In this document: positions 57,543 to 64,000 of the stretch, piece after piece
Layout: each line of letters begins with the position of its first letter
Numbering within the stretch: the first letter of the stretch is position 1
Source of the DNA: Aliidiomarina soli
GTDB taxonomy: Bacteria > Pseudomonadota > Gammaproteobacteria > Enterobacterales > Alteromonadaceae
Direction: 5' to 3'
NCBI RefSeq assembly: GCF_003986975.1
Contig: NZ_PIPO01000005.1
Coordinates: 124,001-188,000 of the forward strand
DNA length: 64,000 bases
The notes under the pieces: generated by a model
Seen by the model: only the letters and a program-made list of their open reading frames with translations
Database searches by the model: none
What the model was told of the DNA's origin: nothing
Translations under genes and position numbers: made by a program

Positions 57543-58934
57543 ATGAGTAACCTCACCGTAATTGCTGTACTGCTTATATTGATGGGCCTGGCGTATCAGC
57601 TGGGTACTACCAAAAGTAGTAAGCAGGCTTCGCGTGCAGCACGCGATAAGACGACCCCCCCGATGCATTCCAGGCCACACCATCATGGTGCGTTAGTTGC
57701 GTTCTGGACGGTGGCACCAGCGCTGTTGCTGGTGTTGTTGTGGAGTTGGTTCTCGCCCTGGATGATAAACCAGATGCTGATTAGTCAGTTGCCAGAACCT
57801 ATGGCGAGTTTCAGCGGTAGTGAGCTGGACGCCATCTTGCGGCGTGTACACAATGTGGCGGGCAATTTCGTCGCGGCTGGTGTACTGGCCGACTGGGAAA
57901 TGCAGGCGGCGCAATATTATCAGGAGATGCGTGCGCTGAGTCAGGCGATCATGGTGGCGGCGGTGAGCGCCGCGGCGGCAGCCGGTTTATTTCTAAGTTA
58001 CCGCCGGGTCAACCCGCAGCTACGTGCGCGTAATGCGATGGAGCGGGTGATTAAGGGGGTGCTGATTGCGTCTTCCACGGTGGCGATTCTGACCACCATC
58101 GGCATTGTGTTATCAATGGTCGGTGAAACGCTGCGTTTCTTCCAGTTTGTCAGCCCCATGGACTTCTTCTTTGGCACCACCTGGAACCCGCGTTTTTCCA
58201 CCGTAGGTGGCGGCGATCAGGGCGAGTTTGGCCTGTTGCCGTTGTTGGTCGGTACTCTGTTAGTCGCGTCAGTGGCCTTATTGGTCGCAATTCCACTGGG
58301 TCTGCTCACCGCTATCTACCTTGCTGAGTATGCACCGTCGCGTTTGCGCAGCATTGCCAAGCCGGTCATTGAAATCCTCGCGGGTATTCCGACCATCGTC
58401 TATGGCTTCTTTGCTTTGGTCACGGTGGGGCCGTTTCTGGCCTCACTCGGAGCCAGCGTTGGACTGGATATCAGGGCAACCTCGGCGTTAACCGCTGGGG
58501 TGGTGATGGGCATTATGATCATTCCTTTTATCTCCTCACTGTCCGATGACATTCTGACCCAGGTGCCAAAAGCACTGCGGGACGGTTCATTGGGCTTAGG
58601 TGCAACGAAGTCAGAAACGATTCGCAAAGTGGTGCTGCCTGCGGCCTTGCCAGGTATTTCCGGAGCGGTGTTATTGGCCGCCAGCCGTGCGGTTGGTGAA
58701 ACCATGATTGTGGTGCTCGCAGCAGGTAACAGCCCGGTTCTAACCGCCAACCCGTTTGAAGCGGTGTCGACCATGACGGTTACTATTGTTAACCAGCTGA
58801 CCGGTGATAATGACTTTTCCAGCCCGCAGTCGCTGGTAGCGTTTGCCCTTGGCTTAACGCTGTTCGCGATTACGTTGGTACTTAATATCATTGCACTTCT
58901 GATTGTTCGGAAGTTCCGTGAGCAATACGACTAA
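57543..58934 (+). CDS. pstC: Phosphate ABC transporter permease PstC
   Basis: 463 residues, about 145 longer than E. coli PstC. An N-terminal TM pair with a periplasmic segment (residues 75-135) precedes the standard six-helix core. The core contains the transmembrane EAA loop: DGSLGLGATKSETIRKVVLP. Also ILAGIPTIVYGFFAL and AVGETMIVVLAAG. Forms the channel with PstA. GGAGC lies at 57534-57538. Confidence 0.93.
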   Translation: MSNLTVIAVLLILMGLAYQLGTTKSSKQASRAARDKTTPPMHSRPHHHGALVAFWTVAPALLLVLLWSWFSPWMINQMLISQLPEPMASFSGSELDAILRRVHNVAGNFVAAGVLADWEMQAAQYYQEMRALSQAIMVAAVSAAAAAGLFLSYRRVNPQLRARNAMERVIKGVLIASSTVAILTTIGIVLSMVGETLRFFQFVSPMDFFFGTTWNPRFSTVGGGDQGEFGLLPLLVGTLLVASVALLVAIPLGLLTAIYLAEYAPSRLRSIAKPVIEILAGIPTIVYGFFALVTVGPFLASLGASVGLDIRATSALTAGVVMGIMIIPFISSLSDDILTQVPKALRDGSLGLGATKSETIRKVVLPAALPGISGAVLLAASRAVGETMIVVLAAGNSPVLTANPFEAVSTMTVTIVNQLTGDNDFSSPQSLVAFALGLTLFAITLVLNIIALLIVRKFREQYD

Positions 58935-58946
58935 GGCGGCTTTAGT

Positions 58947-60296
58947 ATGTCTCAGGATAATTCAAACTTAACTGTGCAGGATAAAGTAGTGGCGTCGCTA
59001 ACCCGTCGCCGCCGTCAGGAGAAGCTGTTTCGCACTCTGGGGCTGGGCAGCGTGATGGTAAGCCTGGCGCTGGTAGCTATTCTGTTTATCAATATTTTCT
59101 CCAAAGGTATTCCTGCATTCTGGCAAACCAGTATGACGGTAGAGGTCTATTTTGATCCTGACGTAATCCGTATTTCTGAAAAGCCGGAGCAGCAACCCAA
59201 TGAAACGTTCGAAGACTTTGACGAGCGTTTACTGGAGTGGGAGACGCAGCTCGGTTTCGTTAACTTCAACCGTATTCTCAGCGACTCGATCACGCCGTTG
59301 CTGAGCGACTTTGAACGCTCACAAACCCGTTATGTGACGCAGTTGGTGACCTCGGGTGAACGACATGCCTTACGTGATATGGTGATGGAAGACCCGTCAA
59401 TTGTGGGTGAAACCCGTAGTCTGACATTGTTAACCTCAGCCGATGTGGATGTCTGGCTAAAGGGCAACATTGACCGCTCATTGCCGGATGAACAGCTGCA
59501 GTTGACGAGCGTGGTTCGGGAATGGGCGGATGAACTGCATGCTAATGGACATATTCAGAATCGTTTTAGCACGGCGCTGTTTATGAACCCTGACTCTCGC
59601 AGTTCTCTGGCATCGGCAGGTCTGGCGGGCGCGTTCGTTGGCTCGTTCTACATGCTGCTGATTGTAATTTTCCTCGCTATTCCGATGGGAGTGGCTGCAG
59701 CTATCTACCTTGAAGAGTTCGCGCCGAAGAATAAACTGACCGATATTATTGAAGTGAATATCAATAATCTGGCTGCGGTGCCTTCAATTATCTTCGGTTT
59801 GCTTGGTGCGGCTGTGTTCATTAACTGGTTCAAGCTGCCAATGTCAGCGCCTGTGGTGGGTGGCCTGGTATTGTCACTGATGACCCTGCCGACGGTGATT
59901 ATTGCGACCCGCGCCACCTTGCGTGCTATTCCGCCTTCGATCCGCGCAGCAGCGCTGGGCCTGGGAGCGTCGAAAACCCAAACCGTGTTCCACCATGTGC
60001 TGCCGTTGGCGATTCCGGGCATTCTGACTGGCTCGATTTTAGGTGTGGCGCAGGCGTTAGGGGAAACGGCTCCTTTACTGTTAATCGGAATGAAGTCATT
60101 TGTGGCCAGTATTCCGCAATCACCGATGGACCAGGCAACGGCGTTGCCAGTGCAGATTTATCTTTGGCAGGGCAATGAACTGCGTAACTTCTTTGAAGCG
60201 CGAACCTCGGCGGCAATTATTGTATTGCTGATGCTTATGATTAGCCTCAATAGCCTGGCTATCTGGCTGCGCAGAAAGCTCGAAGTGCGTTGGTAA
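58947..60296 (+). CDS. pstA: Phosphate ABC transporter permease PstA
   Basis: 449 residues. TM1 at 34-54, then a large periplasmic insertion of about 160 residues (55-215) absent from the E. coli protein, then the core: LEEFAPKNKLTDIIEVNINN, AVPSIIFGLLGAAVF, AAALGLGASKTQTVFHHVLP (EAA loop) and ALGETAPLLLIGM. Located 12 bases after pstC. The long insertion matches the long form found in many marine gammaproteobacteria. Confidence 0.93.
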   Translation: MSQDNSNLTVQDKVVASLTRRRRQEKLFRTLGLGSVMVSLALVAILFINIFSKGIPAFWQTSMTVEVYFDPDVIRISEKPEQQPNETFEDFDERLLEWETQLGFVNFNRILSDSITPLLSDFERSQTRYVTQLVTSGERHALRDMVMEDPSIVGETRSLTLLTSADVDVWLKGNIDRSLPDEQLQLTSVVREWADELHANGHIQNRFSTALFMNPDSRSSLASAGLAGAFVGSFYMLLIVIFLAIPMGVAAAIYLEEFAPKNKLTDIIEVNINNLAAVPSIIFGLLGAAVFINWFKLPMSAPVVGGLVLSLMTLPTVIIATRATLRAIPPSIRAAALGLGASKTQTVFHHVLPLAIPGILTGSILGVAQALGETAPLLLIGMKSFVASIPQSPMDQATALPVQIYLWQGNELRNFFEARTSAAIIVLLMLMISLNSLAIWLRRKLEVRW

Positions 60297-60329
60297 CTCA
60301 TTCAATATTGATCACAAAGGTTTTAAACT

Positions 60330-61124
60330 ATGCAGAATTCACAATCAGCCCCGGATATCGCGTCTCAGCAGACCGCAATAAGAGCGCGCAATGTTGAGGT
60401 GTTTTATGGCGATACCCAGGCGATCAAGGGTATTGATCTGGATGTTCGCAACAACGAAGTGCTGTCATTTATCGGCCCGTCAGGGTGTGGTAAGTCAACT
60501 TTCCTGCGCTGCCTGAACCGGATGAATGACACCATCGATTCCTGTCGTGTTACTGGCAGCATTGAACTGGATGGGCAGGATATCTATCATTCTTCAGTCG
60601 ATGAAGTCCTACTGCGGGCTAAGGTTGGTATGGTTTTCCAGAAGCCAAACCCCTTTCCTAAGTCGATCTACGATAATATTGCTTATGGCCCTAAATTGCA
60701 TGGCCTGGTTGAGCGCAAACCTGAACTGGACGAAATTGTGGAGTCGAGTTTACGCCGTGCCGGTCTGTGGGAAGAAGTGAAAGACCGCCTGACTGAACCC
60801 GGCACTGGTTTATCGGGTGGTCAGCAACAGCGTTTGTGTATAGCACGAACCATTGCGGTAAGCCCGGAAGTGATTCTGATGGATGAGCCATGTTCGGCGC
60901 TGGACCCGATTGCGACCGGCATTATTGAAGAGCTGATCCACGACCTGAAAGAAAAATTTACCATTGTCATTGTGACTCACAACATGCAGCAGGCGGCGCG
61001 GGTTTCAGACCGCACGGCATTTTTCCATCTGGGTGAAGTGGTGGAAGTGAGCGAGACCGATGACTTGTTCACCAACCCGAAACATAAGCGTACCGAAGAT
61101 TACATTACCGGTCGCTACGGCTAA
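60330..61124 (+). CDS. pstB: Phosphate ABC transporter ATP-binding protein PstB
   Basis: 264 residues. Walker [10 protein letters not shown] (49-57), Q-loop [15 protein letters not shown], signature [15 protein letters not shown], Walker [14 protein letters not shown] and switch His in [14 protein letters not shown]. The FxKPNPFP and CSALDPIAT blocks are diagnostic for PstB. It follows pstA by 33 bases. Confidence 0.97.
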   Translation: MQNSQSAPDIASQQTAIRARNVEVFYGDTQAIKGIDLDVRNNEVLSFIGPSGCGKSTFLRCLNRMNDTIDSCRVTGSIELDGQDIYHSSVDEVLLRAKVGMVFQKPNPFPKSIYDNIAYGPKLHGLVERKPELDEIVESSLRRAGLWEEVKDRLTEPGTGLSGGQQQRLCIARTIAVSPEVILMDEPCSALDPIATGIIEELIHDLKEKFTIVIVTHNMQQAARVSDRTAFFHLGEVVEVSETDDLFTNPKHKRTEDYITGRYG

Positions 61125-61149
61125 GACGCTAAGAGGCAAAGAGACAGCT

Positions 61150-61866
61150 ATGGAACATGTAAATAGTGGCAGACATATTTCTTCGCAGTTTGACGAAGAG
61201 CTAAAAGAGGTGCGCAACGCTGTCCTGTCAATGGGCGGCGTGGTGGAAAAGCAACTGACCGATGCGATTCAGGCTATCAAGGCCAGTGATCATGAACTGG
61301 CTGACAGAGTGCTGAGCAATGATACCCGGGTCAATGCCCTGGAGATGGATATCGACAATGCCTGTACTCAGCTTATCGCCAAACGTCAGCCGACGGCGCG
61401 CGATCTACGTCAGATCATCGCGACCTTCAAAACCATTGCCGATCTTGAACGGATTGGCGATGAGGTGAAACGTATTGCGGCGGTAGCAAAAGAGAGCTTC
61501 AGCAGCGAACAGCAGCACTTGCTGGCGGCGCTGGAGAACCTTGGCCAGTTAGTCCTGAACATGTTGCGTACGGTGCTCAACGCTTTTGCCCGCATGGATG
61601 CTGAAGAAGCGCTGGAAGTGCACCGCACCGACCAGGGCATCGACCGTCAGTACGAAGGCATGCTGCGTCAGCTGATGACCTATATGATGGAAGACCCGCG
61701 TAGTATTCCTAAGATCATGGATGTGGTTTTCTCTGCCCGTTCGTTAGAGCGGATTGGTGACCGTTGTCAGAATATCGCCGAGTACGTAATTTACAACGTG
61801 CATGGCAAGGACGTCCGCCACACCAGCGATGAAGATATGGAACAAACTGTGCGCAAGACCCGTTAA
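61150..61866 (+). CDS. phoU: Phosphate uptake/Pho regulon regulator PhoU
   Basis: 238 residues from ATG 61150, the normal length; in-frame codons upstream lie inside pstB and lack a ribosome site. Two PhoU repeats with metal-binding E/D-rich motifs, FKTIADLERIGDEVKRIA and FSARSLERIGDRCQNIAEYV. It links PstCAB to the PhoR/PhoB sensor and turns signalling off when phosphate is ample. Confidence 0.95.
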   Translation: MEHVNSGRHISSQFDEELKEVRNAVLSMGGVVEKQLTDAIQAIKASDHELADRVLSNDTRVNALEMDIDNACTQLIAKRQPTARDLRQIIATFKTIADLERIGDEVKRIAAVAKESFSSEQQHLLAALENLGQLVLNMLRTVLNAFARMDAEEALEVHRTDQGIDRQYEGMLRQLMTYMMEDPRSIPKIMDVVFSARSLERIGDRCQNIAEYVIYNVHGKDVRHTSDEDMEQTVRKTR

Positions 61867-61868
61867 CC

Positions 61869-63122
61869 ATGCTGTTCAGCCAGCTGTCGCCCGCAATCCG
61901 CCAGTACCTGCTTGTTACTGGTAACTACTGGGCGTTCACCCTGACCGACGGTGCGCTGCGCATGCTGGTGGTGCTTCATTTTCACCAGCTTGGTTACAGT
62001 GCCCTTGAAGTGGCCATGCTGTTCCTCTTTTACGAGTTCTTTGGCATTGTCACCAACCTCTTTGGTGGCTGGCTGGGCGCTCGCTGGGGCCTGAACAGGA
62101 CGATGAACATTGGCCTCGGGGTGCAGATCCTGGCGCTGGCGATGTTGCTGGTGCCGGCTGGGATGCTGACTGTAGTGTGGGTGATGGCGGCGCAGGCACT
62201 GTCCGGCATTGCCAAAGACCTGAATAAAATGAGTGCCAAAAGCACTATTAAGCTGTTAGTGCCGGACAACCAACAGCAGCAGCTGTACAAATGGGTGGCG
62301 ATCCTTACTGGTTCGAAAAACACCTTAAAAGGGGTAGGTTTTTTCCTTGGTGGCCTGCTACTTACACTGCTTGGCTTTACTGGCGCAGTGTTGGTTATGG
62401 CGCTGATGCTTAGTGTGGTCTGGCTTTGCAGCCTGCTGTTTCTTAAAAAAGAGTCTGGCAAAGCGCAGTTTAAACCGAAATTTAATGATATCTGGTCGAA
62501 AAGCCGACCTATCAATGTGCTCTCAGCCGCGCGCTTTCTCCTGTTTGGTGCCCGTGATGTCTGGTTTGTGGTGGCCTTGCCTGTATTTCTGGCCAGCCAG
62601 CTTGGCTGGGGCAACTGGCAGGTTGGCAGTTTTCTTGCGTTGTGGGTGATTGGCTACGGGTTCGTTCAGGGGCTTGCGCCAAGACTCACTCAGCAAGCGG
62701 ATGCCAGCCCGCGGAATCAGGCGGTATTGTGGGGCGCTTTACTGACCCTCAGTCCGTTACTGTTATCGCTGGCGCTTTGGCAGGGGTGGCCGGTCGCAAC
62801 CAGCATTATTATTGGTCTGGCCGCTTTCGGTATTTTGTTCGCCATTAACTCGTCGCTGCACAGTTATCTGATTGTATCCTACTCGCGTGCCGATGGTGTG
62901 TCCCTGGACGTGGGTTTTTATTATATGGCCAACGCGGCGGGCCGATTGCTTGGCACTGTACTCTCCGGCTGGGTTTATCAGCAGTGGGGGCTGCTTGCGT
63001 GTCTGCTAATCTCTACTGCGTTGATTTTCTTCTCTACCATTGCCATCAGCGCGCTACCGCAGCGTAGCGCCGGTCCGGCCGGGCCAATGCCTGGCGAGCC
63101 AAACCAGAACGGCGTAAACTAA
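61869..63122 (+). CDS. arsJ: ArsJ-type organoarsenical/organophosphate efflux MFS transporter
   Basis: 417 residues, 12 TM helices. ArsJ hallmarks: LVTGNYWAFTLTDGALRMLV, LFLFYEFFGIVTNLFGGWLG, ALSGIAKDLNKMSAKSTIKL and WVAILTGSKNTLKGVGFFLG. ArsJ exports 1-arseno-3-phosphoglycerate made by a GAPDH partner; no gapdh gene is next to it here. It starts 2 bases after phoU, so it belongs to the Pho operon. An ATTCGCGC/GCGCGAAT hairpin at 63139-63159 may end the operon. Confidence 0.85.
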   Translation: MLFSQLSPAIRQYLLVTGNYWAFTLTDGALRMLVVLHFHQLGYSALEVAMLFLFYEFFGIVTNLFGGWLGARWGLNRTMNIGLGVQILALAMLLVPAGMLTVVWVMAAQALSGIAKDLNKMSAKSTIKLLVPDNQQQQLYKWVAILTGSKNTLKGVGFFLGGLLLTLLGFTGAVLVMALMLSVVWLCSLLFLKKESGKAQFKPKFNDIWSKSRPINVLSAARFLLFGARDVWFVVALPVFLASQLGWGNWQVGSFLALWVIGYGFVQGLAPRLTQQADASPRNQAVLWGALLTLSPLLLSLALWQGWPVATSIIIGLAAFGILFAINSSLHSYLIVSYSRADGVSLDVGFYYMANAAGRLLGTVLSGWVYQQWGLLACLLISTALIFFSTIAISALPQRSAGPAGPMPGEPNQNGVN

Positions 63123-63207
63123 AGCCAGGATAAACCAGATTCGCGCAACCCGCGCGAATTTGGTATATACAATCAGGCTTTCAAAATACGTCATATAAGG
63201 TTTTGCT

Positions 63208-64000
63208 ATGAAATCGATTACATACCTCTCGCTGGCGGTCGCGGCTGCCTTAAGCGTCGCAGCCTGCAGCGCTGAACGCAGCCCGTCAGAGCAACCCGGG
63301 GCTGGTCATACGCTGGTTGCTGGCGCGGAACAGCGTCTGGATATTTACCAGCCAGTTCGCTTAGATGCGGATCTGTCGCACTTGTCAGACAATCAACGGC
63401 AAATGGTAGCGACCCTGATCGAAGCCTCAGAGATTATGGATACCCTGTTCTGGCGGCAGGCCTACAGCGGTGACCGTGAGGAGTTGCTGAATGGGATTAA
63501 CGACCCACAAGTACGTCGCTTTGCCGAGATCAATTATGGGCCATGGGACAGACTGAATAATAACCTCCCATTTTTAGCTGGTTACAGCGAAAAGCCGCTG
63601 GGCGCCAATTATTACCCGGCTGATATGAGCCGCGAAGAATTCGATGCTGCGCAGTTCGACGACAAAGACAGCCTGTATACACTGGTACGGCGCAATGACC
63701 AGGGCGAGTTGTATGCATTGCCCTACCATGAAGTCTATAAAGACGAACTGCAACGCGCGGCGTCACTGCTAAATGAGGCTGCGGATCTGGCCGATTATGA
63801 GCCCTTTGCTGACTACTTGCGCGCCCGTGCTGAGGCGTTCCTTAGCAGTGACTATCAGCCATCGGACATGCAGTGGATGGACCTTGAGGACAACCTGGTT
63901 GATGTCATTATCGGTCCGATTGAAGTCTATGAAGACCGTCTGTTCGGCTACAAGGCAGGTTTTGAATCGTATGTATTGATTAAAGATCTGGAGTGGAGTG
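63208..64000 (+). CDS. Dipeptidyl-peptidase III-like (M49) lipoprotein, 5' part
   Basis: 264 codons up to the window end. Lipoprotein signal MKSITYLSLAVAAALSVAAC. Then VRLDADLSHLSDNQRQMVAT, IMDTLFWRQAY, NYGPWDRLNN, YPADMSREEFDAA and GPIEVYEDRLFGYKAGFESY, as in bacterial M49-like zinc hydrolases. The HELLGH-type zinc motif of DPP III would lie beyond the window, so activity is inferred from the N-terminal half only. Confidence 0.75.
   Translation, partial: MKSITYLSLAVAAALSVAACSAERSPSEQPGAGHTLVAGAEQRLDIYQPVRLDADLSHLSDNQRQMVATLIEASEIMDTLFWRQAYSGDREELLNGINDPQVRRFAEINYGPWDRLNNNLPFLAGYSEKPLGANYYPADMSREEFDAAQFDDKDSLYTLVRRNDQGELYALPYHEVYKDELQRAASLLNEAADLADYEPFADYLRARAEAFLSSDYQPSDMQWMDLEDNLVDVIIGPIEVYEDRLFGYKAGFESYVLIKDLEWS

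Noticed and set aside
61060-61149. N-terminal extension of PhoU
   Set aside because: These codons overlap the pstB 3' end, have no ribosome site and are absent from the PhoU family; ATG 61150 gives the usual length.

Overview
The window looks like chromosomal DNA of a marine gammaproteobacterium close to Idiomarina/Aliidiomarina. The best pointers are a photoactive yellow protein operon (pyp, coumaryl ligase, tyrosine ammonia-lyase), an NqrF-like C-terminus at the left edge, an OsmC-YcaO fusion and a Pho-box-controlled pst operon followed by arsJ. This placement rests on recognised proteins, not on a marker gene. No rRNA, tRNA, CRISPR array, integrase or transposase was seen.

Layout. 1-26 kb is ordinary core DNA: an Ntn hydrolase, YaeQ, a Crp/Fnr regulator, OsmC-YcaO, a membrane protein/XRE pair behind a strong dyad operator, a cytochrome b561-catalase pair, a potassium channel, 1-Cys peroxiredoxin, a methyltransferase and a D-2-hydroxyacid dehydrogenase. 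The PYP operon follows at 12.65-15.87 kb. Next come a large membrane protein, a DUF4382 lipoprotein, an outer-membrane barrel, a subtilase divergent from an ECF sigma/anti-sigma pair, pirin and a trypsin-like protease.

26.2-49.2 kb is the unusual part: about 23 kb of AT-rich DNA holding a decayed array of contact-dependent inhibition (CDI, CdiA/FhaB type) cassettes. No full-length cdiA or cdiB lies in the window. What remains is about 24 small, mostly intact immunity-type genes. Most are preceded by a fragment of filamentous-haemagglutinin or pre-toxin sequence and a short toxin tail, which often overlaps the immunity start as ATGA. Ten copies of a boundary repeat (core CCTGAATTCAACTATTA) separate cassettes. 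Several immunity families are present in multiple copies: five 4-TM proteins plus fragments, four MKKAE-type proteins, two lipoproteins, and truncated YTWKAFW and DFIW families. Toxin parts are broken while immunity genes are kept, as expected of an immunity archive.

49.3-64 kb is core again: a HAD enzyme, a small membrane protein, two related porins flanking a chemoreceptor and an amidase, then a phosphate regulon (porin, pstS, pstCAB, phoU, arsJ) with Pho boxes before the porin, pstS and pstC, and finally the start of a DPP III-like lipoprotein hydrolase.
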